Assembly: GCA_035628915.1 (NCBI GenBank)
Contig: DASPIW010000034.1
Coordinates: 47,570-111,569 of the forward strand
Direction of reading: 5' to 3'
Length of the DNA stretch: 64,000 nucleotides
Source of the DNA: JARBUG01 sp035628915
Lineage (GTDB): Bacteria > Bacillota > Sulfobacillia > Symbiobacteriales > Symbiobacteriaceae
Both the position numbers and the translations under genes were made by a program. Positions 8,552 through 16,071 of the stretch are shown here, one piece after another (the stretch's first letter is position 1; every line of letters begins with the position of its first letter). Below the pieces are notes generated by a model. It was given only the letters and a program-made list of their open reading frames with translations. It was not told the origin of the DNA and searched no databases.

Positions 8552-9739
8552 CTACTCCGCCACCACTTTTCCGTAGACCCCGCCGGCCCCGGCTTCAATG
8601 GCAAGGGCGCCGTCCCGAGCGGCGGCTACCAGGCGAGCCAGCTTCGGTCCCACCACTTCGGCGAGCTCGCCCTCCGTGGCCCGGTGCAGCACGCCCATCT
8701 CCGTGCCGAAGGCGGCGAGCAGCCGCTCCAGGGCCCGCTTGCCCAGACCGGGCACAAACGCCAGGGGAATCTGGTGGACGTAAGGGGGCCGCTCGCGGGG
8801 AACGGCACGCACCCCGGCCCGCTCCTGCAGGGGACGGTAGTGGCGAATCCGGTCCAGCACGCCCAGCACCAGCTTATGCCCCGGGGAGACCGGGCACTCC
8901 AGCACCGGCGGCTCCCCTTCCAAACGATGGTCGCAGTCCAGGCAGTACGTCCGGTGGTATTTGCCTAGCCGCGGGTCGAGCCCGTAATTGGCCGCCACCC
9001 GGCGCCCCTGCTCCTCCCGCAGGGCCAGGGCCAGCTCGTCAAAGGTGGGCGCCGCGACGCGGATCAGGTTATATTCCCGCCCGATTTTCCCGAGGGAGTG
9101 CGAGTCGGAATTCGTCACATAGGTGAAGCGGGTCAGTTCCGGCAGTTCATCGGCCAGCTCCGTGTCCGACGAGAGCCCCAGTTCCACCGCGGGCACGTAC
9201 CGCCAGAGCTCAGGCGCAATCACCTCGCCCACCGTTGCCGCCGCGCCCAGGGTCGACTTGAACGGCGTGAAGATGTGTGCGGGTATCACAATGCCGCCCA
9301 GCCCGCCGACAAACTCCACGACCTCGGAGGCGGACGTGCCGTGGTGCCGCTGGGTGGAGAGCTGCCGGTTCCGGACCCGGGCCTGCTGCCATGCGCCCAG
9401 CTCCCGCAGTTCCCGGGCGCCGCGCACGTAGCAGGTCAGGTGAACCGCCTTGCCACAGGGGCCGTGGGTCACCTCCACCTCCGCCCCGGGTATCAAGGTC
9501 ACTTCTCCGCCGAACGAAAGCCCGCCGCCGGGCAGCTCCTCTACCTTCCCGGCCGCCAGCAGCCGCTCCAGGTCGTGGAGGGCGCCCGCCGTGGACGCGT
9601 CAATCACGCCCACCATGCCGATGCCCTTGCGCTCCCGGCATTCGATGAGGATGTTCTCCAGCGTCAGGTCCCGGGCCGCGCTGATCTTCACGCCGCCGCC
9701 GGGCTCGCCCGCCCATCCCAGGTGGATGTGCAGGTCCAG
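8552..9739 (-). CDS. Endonuclease Q-like PHP-domain protein (YqxK family)
   Basis: The 395-residue protein starts in a PHP-like metallohydrolase fold (LDLHIHLGWAG) and carries further metal-binding motifs (IPAHIFTPF near 175, TNSDSHS near 220). It then has a Cys-containing knuckle (YCLDCDHRL, LECPVSPGH) and ends with helix-hairpin-helix DNA-binding motifs (FVPGLGKRALERLLAAFG). Endonuclease Q relatives cut DNA beside deaminated bases. The start is unusual: AGGAGG at 9745-9750 is followed after 5 bases by CTG, not ATG/GTG/TTG, and nudF ends at 9759. An upstream ATG or TTG overlapping or abutting nudF is the alternative. Confidence 0.85.
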   Translation of the reverse strand: MDLHIHLGWAGEPGGGVKISAARDLTLENILIECRERKGIGMVGVIDASTAGALHDLERLLAAGKVEELPGGGLSFGGEVTLIPGAEVEVTHGPCGKAVHLTCYVRGARELRELGAWQQARVRNRQLSTQRHHGTSASEVVEFVGGLGGIVIPAHIFTPFKSTLGAAATVGEVIAPELWRYVPAVELGLSSDTELADELPELTRFTYVTNSDSHSLGKIGREYNLIRVAAPTFDELALALREEQGRRVAANYGLDPRLGKYHRTYCLDCDHRLEGEPPVLECPVSPGHKLVLGVLDRIRHYRPLQERAGVRAVPRERPPYVHQIPLAFVPGLGKRALERLLAAFGTEMGVLHRATEGELAEVVGPKLARLVAAARDGALAIEAGAGGVYGKVVAE

Positions 9740-9758
9740 ATAGACCTCCTGCAAACCG

Positions 9759-10283
9759 CTAGCGGGCGCCGGCAAGCCGGGCATAGAGCAGCACCCCCGC
9801 CAGCGTCTTCGCGTCGCGAATCTCGCCCGCCAGGGCCATGCGCAGCGATTCCGCGAGGCTATACCGCTCCACTTCGATCTCCTCGTCTTCGTCACCGGGC
9901 AGGCGTGAAGGCGTCAGGTCTTCCGCCAGATAGAGGTGCAGCAGCTCCGAGCAGAAGCCGGGGGCGCTGAAGAACTCCCCGATCTTCGTCAGCTTGCCGG
10001 CCTTGTAGCCCGCTTCTTCCTGAATCTCCCGGGCGGCGGTCACGTCCGGCTCCTCGCCGGGCTCCCGGGTGCCGGCCACCAACTCCAGCAGCGGCTCCCC
10101 GGCGGCGTAGCGGTATTGCCGGACGAAAAGCAGGTCGCCGTTCTCCACGGCAACGACAACGACGGCGCCGGGATGGGCGACCACATCACGCTTCAGTTCC
10201 TTGCCGTCCGCCATGCGCAAGGTGTCCTTCCGGACGGTGATCGAGTGGCCCCGGTAAATCTCCTCCGACTTGATGCATTCCAT
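9759..10283 (-). CDS. nudF: ADP-ribose pyrophosphatase, Nudix
   Basis: Hydrolyses ADP-ribose to AMP and ribose 5-phosphate. About 174 residues. The Nudix box GTREPGEEPDVTAAREIQEE is intact (Gx5Ex7REUxEE) around residues 71-93, followed by the ADPRase-branch segment FFSAPGFCSELLHLYLAEDL. The ATG at 10283 is chosen because AGGAGG lies 10 bases upstream; a TTG three codons earlier is too close to it. It precedes the endonuclease-Q-like gene by 19 bp, so the two are likely co-transcribed. Confidence 0.95.
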   Translation of the reverse strand: MECIKSEEIYRGHSITVRKDTLRMADGKELKRDVVAHPGAVVVVAVENGDLLFVRQYRYAAGEPLLELVAGTREPGEEPDVTAAREIQEEAGYKAGKLTKIGEFFSAPGFCSELLHLYLAEDLTPSRLPGDEDEEIEVERYSLAESLRMALAGEIRDAKTLAGVLLYARLAGAR

Positions 10284-10366
10284 GCTGCGCAAGCCTCCTG
10301 CGTATGTACATCACTGCTCATGGTAGCACCCGAAACGCGCAAAAGCGAGGCCGGATGCAGACGCCA

Positions 10367-10391
10367 AGGCGCCGGCAGCGTGCCGGCGCCT
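10367..10391 (-). terminator. Hairpin after buk1
   Basis: An 11-bp perfect stem (AGGCGCCGGCA) with a 3-base loop sits 8 bp past the first butyrate kinase stop. It is very GC-rich but lacks a T-run, so termination strength is uncertain. Confidence 0.55.
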
Positions 10392-10398
10392 GGTCAAT

Positions 10399-11478
10399 CT
10401 AGTATTCCTTCGCGCTCTCCTCGCCCCTGAGCACCCGCAGGGCGCCTTCGTTCAGGGCGGTCATCTCATCTTCACCGGGGTAGATGATCACGGGGGCGAT
10501 CCACTGGGTGCACTCCGTGATCCACTGGACCAGGGGCTTGGAGCGGGCCAGGCCACCCGTCAGGATGATCCGGTCCACCTTGCCCTGCAGGGCGACGGCG
10601 CACCGGCCGATCTCCTTGGCCACCTGGTAGGCCATCGCCTCAAAGACCGTCTCGGCCTTCGGGTCGCTGCCGCTGACGGCCCGGTTCTCCACATCGCGGG
10701 CGTCGTTCGTCTTCAGGTGCGCCACGAAGCCGCCTTTGCCCACGGCCATTTTGGAGATTTCGGGCAGGGTGTAGCGCCACGAGTAGCACATATGGACCAG
10801 ACCCAGGGACGGCAGGGTGCCCGCGCGCTCCGGCGACATGGGGCCTTCGCCGTCCAGAGCATTGTTCACGTCGACGACCCGGCCCCGGTGATGGGCGCCC
10901 ACCGAGACGCCGCCGCCCAGGTGCACAATAATCAGGTTCAGTTCATCGTAGGGCCGGTTCAGTTCCCGGGCGGCCCGGCGCGCCACCGCCTTCTGGTTCA
11001 GTGCATGGAAGATCGACCGCCGGGGCATCGTCGGAATGCCAGAGATTCGTGCGACCGGCTCCAGTTCATCGACTACGACGGGATCGACGATAAAGGCGGG
11101 CACCCCGCCGGCGGCCCGGGCGATCTCCCAGGCCAGGGCGGCGCCCAGGTTGGAGGCATGCTCGCCTTGCAGGCCGGCTTTCAGGTCGGTCAGCATCCGT
11201 TCACATACGCGGTACGTGCCGCCGGGAATGGGCCGGAGCAAGCCGCCGCGGCCAACCACAGCGGACAGGCTCTCCGGCGTGATGCCGACCGAGGCCAGCC
11301 ACTGCAGGATCATCTCCTTGCGGTAGGCGTACTGATCATACACGCGAGTGAATCGGGAGAGCTCCTCGGCGCTGTGCCGCAAATCTTCCTTGAAGGCCAG
11401 CCGCTCATCGTCGAAGACGGCGATCTTCGTAGAAGTGGAGCCGGGGTTGATGATCAGCAGACTGTGCGTAGAGACCAC
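10399..11478 (-). CDS. buk: Butyrate kinase (canonical copy)
   Basis: Phosphorylates short or branched carboxylates, or runs in reverse to make ATP from butyryl-/isobutyryl-phosphate. The 359 residues show the full ASKHA kinase signature: INPGSTSTKIAVF (8-20), VVGRGGLLRPIPGG, HLGGGVSVGAHHRGRVVDVNN around 190-210, and ILTGGLARS near 305. It starts at GTG 11478 behind AGGAAGAGG. A terminator and repeat separate it from bcd1 upstream, so it may have its own promoter; a weak candidate is TTGAGA (11547-11542), 18 bp, TACGCT (11523-11518). This copy keeps every catalytic motif, in contrast to the paralogue at 13701. Confidence 0.93.
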   Translation of the reverse strand: MVSTHSLLIINPGSTSTKIAVFDDERLAFKEDLRHSAEELSRFTRVYDQYAYRKEMILQWLASVGITPESLSAVVGRGGLLRPIPGGTYRVCERMLTDLKAGLQGEHASNLGAALAWEIARAAGGVPAFIVDPVVVDELEPVARISGIPTMPRRSIFHALNQKAVARRAARELNRPYDELNLIIVHLGGGVSVGAHHRGRVVDVNNALDGEGPMSPERAGTLPSLGLVHMCYSWRYTLPEISKMAVGKGGFVAHLKTNDARDVENRAVSGSDPKAETVFEAMAYQVAKEIGRCAVALQGKVDRIILTGGLARSKPLVQWITECTQWIAPVIIYPGEDEMTALNEGALRVLRGEESAKEY

Positions 11479-11613
11479 GGCCCTCTTCCTTTCATCCAGT
11501 AAGGTCCTGCGGATGATAGCGTATCACACGACGCTTCGTGGTCTCAAGCTACCTTCCGGGGTGGGCTTTCCTGACTATGGCGGTTGATCCTGGTCTATCT
11601 TGGGGCATTTTTT

Positions 11614-11707
11614 GCCACGGAGGACACGGAGGACGCGGAGAACACGGAATGGGAAAAGATGCAGAAAGGGTTCCGTGAGATTCCGCGTGCTCCGTGTCCT
11701 CCGTGGC
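11614..11707. repeat. Dispersed CACGGA inverted repeat, copy 2
   Basis: Left arm GCCACGGAGGACACGGAGG (from 11614) and right arm ending TCCTCCGTGGC (11707) are complementary over about 20 bp and built from ACACGGAGG units, with partly complementary inner arms. It belongs to the same family as 6366-6482. Confidence 0.75.
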
Positions 11708-11730
11708 TATTTCCCTTTCCCGAAAAACAA

Positions 11731-11760
11731 GGCTCCTCACGCATATAGGCGCGAGGAGCC
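11731..11760 (-). terminator. Intrinsic terminator of the bcd2-buk2-ptb-bcd1 unit
   Basis: Outer arms GGCTCCTC (11731-11738) and GAGGAGCC (11753-11760) plus 3 inner pairs. The minus-strand tail is TTGTTTTTCGGG. It lies 18 bp past the bcd1 stop. Confidence 0.85.
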
Positions 11761-11778
11761 CCAATCCACAACCCAAGG

Positions 11779-12846
11779 TTACTCCGCTACATACATCCGG
11801 TTAATGGAGTGAATCCGGCGAATCCGCTCCTCCGAGACCCGGTCCGCCGCCTCGGCAGTGGTGATGCCCTGTACGTTCGCCGTTTCGAAGATCTTCATCA
11901 GCTTATCGAAGATCGTATTGACCCGACCGTAGGCCCGATCCCGGTCGTAGCCGCTGGGGTTGAACTCCTCGGCCACATTGATCACGCCGCCGCCGTTGAT
12001 GACGTAGTCCGGCGCATACAGAATCCCCAGATCCTTCAGCACCTGCGCATGGCGCGGCTCCTTGAGCTGGTTGTTCGCCGCGCCCGCCACCACCTTGCAC
12101 TTCAGCTGCGGAATCGTCGCATCGTTCAGGGTGGCGCCCAGGGCGCAGGGCGAATAGACATCGCAAGCAACGGCGTAGATGGCGTCCGGTGCGACGCCGG
12201 TCGCCCCGAACTCCTTGACCGCCTTCTCCACCGACTCCGGGTTGATATCGGTCACAATCAGCTTGGCGCCTTCGTCGTGCAGGTGCTCGCACAGATGATA
12301 CCCGACCTTGCCCAGGCCCTGCACCGCCACGACCTTGCCCTTCAGCGACTCGGAGCCGAAGGCGAACTTGGCCGCCGCCTTCATGCCGCGGTAGACGCCG
12401 AACGCCGTCACCGGCGACGGATCGCCCGAGACATCGCCCCGGCCGGAGACATGGCTGGTCTCCATCAGCACGTAGTTCATGTCGGCGACGGTGGTGCCCA
12501 CATCTTCCGCCGTAATATAGCGGCCGCCCAGCGACTGGACGAACTTGCCGAACGCCCGGAAGAGCTCCTCGCTCTTGTCCGCCTTGGCGTCGCCCCAAAT
12601 GACCGCCTTGCCGCCGCCCAGGTTCAGGCCCATGGCAGCATTCTTGTAGGACATGCCGCGGGAGAGGCGCATCACGTCGGTGATGGCGTCCTCTTCCTTC
12701 TCATACTTCCAGAAGCGGGTGCCGCCCAGGGCCGGCCCCAGCGTCGTATCATGAATTCCGATGATCGCCTTCAGTCCGGACGTCTTGTCATAACAGAAAA
12801 CTACCTGCTCATGTCCGAACTTCTCCATCATCTCGAAAATCCCCAT
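11779..12846 (-). CDS. bcd: Leucine/branched-chain amino acid dehydrogenase, copy 1
   Basis: NAD-dependent deamination of Leu/Val/Ile to the 2-oxo acids. The 355 residues carry the Glu/Leu/Phe/Val dehydrogenase motifs: GPALGGTRFW (37-46), the catalytic-lysine region GLNLGGGKAVIWGD (74-87), and the dinucleotide loop VVAVQGLGKVGYHLCEHL (170-187). AGGAGGG precedes the ATG. It is about 20 bp downstream of ptb and ends at a strong terminator. It shares most of its sequence with copy 2 at 14796 but differs around 130-145, where this copy has HVSGRGDVSGDPSPVTAFG. Confidence 0.95.
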   Translation of the reverse strand: MGIFEMMEKFGHEQVVFCYDKTSGLKAIIGIHDTTLGPALGGTRFWKYEKEEDAITDVMRLSRGMSYKNAAMGLNLGGGKAVIWGDAKADKSEELFRAFGKFVQSLGGRYITAEDVGTTVADMNYVLMETSHVSGRGDVSGDPSPVTAFGVYRGMKAAAKFAFGSESLKGKVVAVQGLGKVGYHLCEHLHDEGAKLIVTDINPESVEKAVKEFGATGVAPDAIYAVACDVYSPCALGATLNDATIPQLKCKVVAGAANNQLKEPRHAQVLKDLGILYAPDYVINGGGVINVAEEFNPSGYDRDRAYGRVNTIFDKLMKIFETANVQGITTAEAADRVSEERIRRIHSINRMYVAE

Positions 12847-12867
12847 CGCAAACGCCCTCCTAAGGAG

Positions 12868-13704
12868 TTACTCGGCGCAGAGCACGGCCATCGCGATCGA
12901 CATCAGCTTGGAGTCGGCGGAATCGGAGCGGGAGAGCAACACTACGGGGCACCGGGCGCCGACGATGATGCCGGCGGAACGGCACCGGGCAAAGTAGACC
13001 AGACCTTTATAGAGCATGTTGCCCGCATCAATATGGGGCACGAACAGAATATCCGCGTCGCCCACGACCGGACCGCTGACGCCCTTGGTCTCGCCGGCCT
13101 CCTTCGACACGGCCAGATCCAGTGCCAGGGGCCCTGCTACCTGACAGTTGCCCAGTTCGCCCCGCTCGGCCATCTCCTGCAGGCTGCGGGCTTCCACCGA
13201 AGAAGGCATGTCCGGGTTCACTTTCTCAACGGAGGAAAGGGCGGCCACCTTGGGCTGATCAACGCCCAGGGCCCGGACGGTCAGTACGGCGTTGCGGACG
13301 ATGTCCGCCTTGCGGGCCAGGTCGGGCGCGACGTTCAGGGCCACGTCGGTGATATACACGACCTTTTCCCACCCCGGAATCTCGCAGGCGACCACGTGCG
13401 ACAGGGCCCGGCCCGTGCGCAGCCCTTCTTCCTTATGCAGGACCGCTTTCATAATCTCGGCGGTCTGCAGGAGCCCCTTCATCAGGAAATTCGCTTCGCC
13501 GCTCCGGACGGCGGCCACGGCACGCCGGGCGGCCTCGTTCGGGTCCGGATCGACGATGCGCAGGGCCTTGCATATGCCGAGGCGCTCGGCCTCAGCCACG
13601 GCCTCTTCCACATGATGGTCGGTGGCCTGGGCGACCGCCAGGACGGGCATCTTATGCGAAGCCTTCTCCTGTGCGGCGTATCGCATCTGCTCAAAGCTCT
13701 TCAT
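12868..13704 (-). CDS. ptb: Phosphate butyryltransferase
   Basis: Transfers an acyl group between CoA and phosphate, giving butyryl- or branched acyl-phosphate for butyrate kinase. The 278 residues match Ptb family length. Recognisable parts are the NFLMKGLLQTAEIMKAVL segment, the SHVVACEIPGWEKVVYITDVALN stretch across the active site, and the C-terminal VPHIDAGNMLYKGLVYFA. The ATG at 13704 overlaps the buk2 stop codon (ATGA, 13701-13704), which fixes the start and implies translational coupling. A longer open frame upstream is only antisense-frame noise over buk2. Confidence 0.95.
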   Translation of the reverse strand: MKSFEQMRYAAQEKASHKMPVLAVAQATDHHVEEAVAEAERLGICKALRIVDPDPNEAARRAVAAVRSGEANFLMKGLLQTAEIMKAVLHKEEGLRTGRALSHVVACEIPGWEKVVYITDVALNVAPDLARKADIVRNAVLTVRALGVDQPKVAALSSVEKVNPDMPSSVEARSLQEMAERGELGNCQVAGPLALDLAVSKEAGETKGVSGPVVGDADILFVPHIDAGNMLYKGLVYFARCRSAGIIVGARCPVVLLSRSDSADSKLMSIAMAVLCAE

Positions 13705-14777
13705 GCGTAGACTCTTGCCTCCTCTTCGCCCCGCAGGACCCGGAGGGCGCCTTCGGCCAGGGCGCGCATCTCGTCGCCGCCCGGATAGACCAGTACCTTC
13801 CCGATCCAGCCGGCGCGCTCCCGAATCCAGCCGACCAGCCAGCGCGACTCCGCGAGGGGGCCGGTCAGCACGACGGCGTCCACCTGTCCGGTGAGAATGG
13901 CGGCCATCGCCCCGATCTCTTTGGCGACCTGATAAGCCATCGCCTCGTAGATTAGCCGGGCGACGGGATCGCCCTGCTCCACCCGGTGCTCCACTTCGTG
14001 CACGTCGCTGGTGCCCAGGTGCGCAGCCAGGCCGCCCTGAGTGGTCAGCTTCCGGACCAGTTCCCGCTCGGTCACTTTCCCCGAGAAGCACAGCTTGATC
14101 AAGTCGCCGACGGGCAGCGTGCCCGCCCGCTCCGGGGAGAAGGGGCCGGATTCGTTGGCGTTGTTCGTGTCAATAATGCGGCCGTCCCGGTGCGCCGCCA
14201 CGGAGATGCCCATGCCCAGGTGGGCAACCACCAGACGGCAATCTTCATAGCGCCGCCCCAGCTCGGCGGCGGCCCGCCGGCCCATCGCGCGCATATTGAG
14301 TGCGTGGGCCAGGGCCGTCCGGGGCAGGTCGGGCAGGCCGGAGACCCGGGCGATCGGGTCCATCTCGTCGGTGCTGACGGGGTCGACCACGAACGCGTCG
14401 ACGCCCGCCGACCGTGCGATGCCGTAGGCCAAAATGCCGCCCAGGTTCGACGCGTGCTCGCCCTGCACGCCGTGGCGCAGGTCTTCGAGCATCTCGGCCC
14501 CCACGCGGTAAGTACCGCCAGGAATCGGCTTGAGCAGGCCGCCGCGGCCAACGACCGCGTGCAGGGAACCAACGCCGATGCCATGCGCTTCCAGGAAGTC
14601 GGTGATGCGATCCTTGCGCATCAGGTACTGGTCCCATACGCGGTCGTAGTGGGTCAGTTCGTCGGGGTTGTGATCGAGGTCCCCGGCCGCCAGCAGCGTT
14701 TCGCCTTCAAAAACGGCAACGTGCGTTACCGAGGCGGCCGGGTTGATCACCAGAACGCGGTGCTGCGTATCAGGCAC
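13701..14777 (-). CDS. Butyrate kinase paralogue with altered active-site loops
   Basis: 358 residues, colinear with the canonical copy at 10399, and keeping VVGRGGLLKPIPGGTYR and most core motifs. The phosphate-binding loop that reads NPGSTSTK in the canonical copy is NPAASVTH here. HLGGGVSVGAH becomes HLGMGISVAAH, and LTGGLARS becomes LTGPLAES. These positions contact nucleotide and phosphate in the ASKHA kinases, so activity may be reduced, altered or lost. The gene is nonetheless intact and coupled to ptb by a 4-base overlap. It lies 18 bp below bcd2 in the same transcription unit. No frameshifts were seen. Confidence 0.88.
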   Translation of the reverse strand: MPDTQHRVLVINPAASVTHVAVFEGETLLAAGDLDHNPDELTHYDRVWDQYLMRKDRITDFLEAHGIGVGSLHAVVGRGGLLKPIPGGTYRVGAEMLEDLRHGVQGEHASNLGGILAYGIARSAGVDAFVVDPVSTDEMDPIARVSGLPDLPRTALAHALNMRAMGRRAAAELGRRYEDCRLVVAHLGMGISVAAHRDGRIIDTNNANESGPFSPERAGTLPVGDLIKLCFSGKVTERELVRKLTTQGGLAAHLGTSDVHEVEHRVEQGDPVARLIYEAMAYQVAKEIGAMAAILTGQVDAVVLTGPLAESRWLVGWIRERAGWIGKVLVYPGGDEMRALAEGALRVLRGEEEARVYA

Positions 14778-14795
14778 GGTTAGTCACCCACTCTG

Positions 14796-15869
14796 TTATT
14801 CAGGGACGTAGATGCGGCTGAGCGCACCTACCTTCGCAATCCGCCGCTCGGCCAGCTTGTCGGCGGCCCGGTAGGTCGGAACGCCTTCCCGGCGGCTGAT
14901 ATCGAAAATCTGCAGGAGCCGGTCATAGATCATGGCGGTCTTCCGGAACGCACGGTCGCGATTGTAGCCTAGCAGTTCGTCGGCCACCTGAATCAGGCCG
15001 CCGCCGTTAATGACATAGTCGGGGGCGTACAGGATGCCGCGGCGGTAGAGTTCATCGCCGTGGCGCGGCTCCCTGAGCTGGTTGTTGGCGGCGCCGGCCA
15101 CGATGCGGCACTTCAGCCGGCCAATCGTCTCGTCGTTGATGACCGAACCGAGGGCGTTGGGCGAGAAAATATCGCATTCCACGTCATAGATGGCTTCCGG
15201 CGGGACGGACGCCACGTTCGGGAAGGTCTCCTTCACCCGCTTGACATTCTCTGGCACGACATCGCAGACGGTGACGACGGCGCCTTCGTCCACCAGATGC
15301 TCCACCAGGTGGTAGCCGACCTTGCCGACGCCCTGCACGGCCACCCGTTTGCCCTTGAGGGTGTCAAGCCCCCAGGTGGCCATGGCGCAGGCCTTCATGC
15401 CCCGCCAGGCACCATACGCGGTGATGATCGACGAATCGCCGCTGCCGCCGTGCTCTTCGGGCAGCGCCACCAGATACGGGCTCTCCATGGCGGACCAGAC
15501 AAAGTCGGATTTTTCGGTGCCAACGTCGGTGCCGGTGATGAACCGGCCCCCCAGGGTCTGGACGAATCGGCCGAACGCACGGAAGTAGTCCTCGGACTTG
15601 TCGGTCTTCGGGTCGCCCCAGAGGACCGCCTTGCCGCCGCCATGATTCTGGCCGCTGACGGCAGACTTGTACGTCATTCCTTTGGAGAGGCGCAGCGCAT
15701 CCTCCACGGCAGCCCCCTCGGACTCGTACGGCCACATGCGGCAGCCGCCGAGGGCGGGACCGAGGGTGGTGTCGTGGATTGCAATGATCGCTTTGAGGCC
15801 GGTGACCTTGTCGTAGCAGAAGATTACCTGTTCGTGCCCGTCCTGCTCCATCCGTTCAAAAACACCCAT
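14796..15869 (-). CDS. Leucine/branched-chain amino acid dehydrogenase, copy 2
   Basis: 357 residues with GPALGGCRMW, GQNHGGGKAVLWGD (catalytic lysine) and the NAD loop VAVQGVGKVGYHLVEHL. First gene behind the sigma-54 promoter at 15954-15970. No good Shine-Dalgarno precedes the ATG, unlike most genes here. Relative to copy 1 it has an insertion and changes around residues 128-145 (SPYLVALPEEHGGSGDSS), a stretch near the substrate pocket in this family. The two copies may therefore favour different amino acids; that is inference. Confidence 0.93.
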   Translation of the reverse strand: MGVFERMEQDGHEQVIFCYDKVTGLKAIIAIHDTTLGPALGGCRMWPYESEGAAVEDALRLSKGMTYKSAVSGQNHGGGKAVLWGDPKTDKSEDYFRAFGRFVQTLGGRFITGTDVGTEKSDFVWSAMESPYLVALPEEHGGSGDSSIITAYGAWRGMKACAMATWGLDTLKGKRVAVQGVGKVGYHLVEHLVDEGAVVTVCDVVPENVKRVKETFPNVASVPPEAIYDVECDIFSPNALGSVINDETIGRLKCRIVAGAANNQLREPRHGDELYRRGILYAPDYVINGGGLIQVADELLGYNRDRAFRKTAMIYDRLLQIFDISRREGVPTYRAADKLAERRIAKVGALSRIYVPE

Positions 15870-15953
15870 GTGTGTGTGGCCCGGGAGTTGCGGATAGTCC
15901 CGGACCTTCCCCCTTTCGGCGGTTCGGTGACGCGGGCCTATCCAACGGTAGTT

Positions 15954-15970
15954 TGCAACTTTCGTGCCAA
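15954..15970 (-). promoter_or_regulatory. Sigma-54 (-24/-12) promoter of the bcd2-buk2-ptb-bcd1 operon
   Basis: On the minus strand the sequence is TTGGCACG, four bases, then TTGCA, matching the RpoN consensus at every invariant position, with GG and GC 12 bp apart. It lies about 85 bp upstream of the bcd2 ATG. The sigma-54 activator gene immediately upstream and its palindromes make this assignment strong. Confidence 0.92.
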
Positions 15971-16020
15971 TGGCAAACGTCGCCTGAAGCCGACTTCATC
16001 CTCCTTCGGAAGGAGACCTC

Positions 16021-16070
16021 CTGCAGCTTTTTGCAACATGCTGCAGTCTTTTGCCTGCAACTTGTTGCAG
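16021..16070. promoter_or_regulatory. Cluster of 16-bp activator-site palindromes (UAS)
   Basis: Three copies of the pattern YTGCARC-NN-BYTGCAR occur: 16021-16036 (CTGCAGCTTTTTGCAA), 16031-16046 (TTGCAACATGCTGCAG) and 16055-16070 (CTGCAACTTGTTGCAG, a perfect dyad). They lie about 50-100 bp upstream of the -24 element and just downstream of the activator stop codon. This is the usual geometry for an enhancer-binding protein site. Confidence 0.82.
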
Positions 16071-16071
16071 A

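Larger units (their letters stand above)
11479..11778. other. Gap between buk1 and bcd1
   Basis: Contains the bcd1 terminator, dispersed repeat copy 2 and a weak promoter candidate for buk1. No coding sequence was seen. Confidence 0.6.

Noticed and set aside
12868..14091. Longer start for ptb, extending over buk2
   Set aside because: The extra residues are a shadow of the kinase frame; the ATGA overlap at 13701-13704 gives a natural start.
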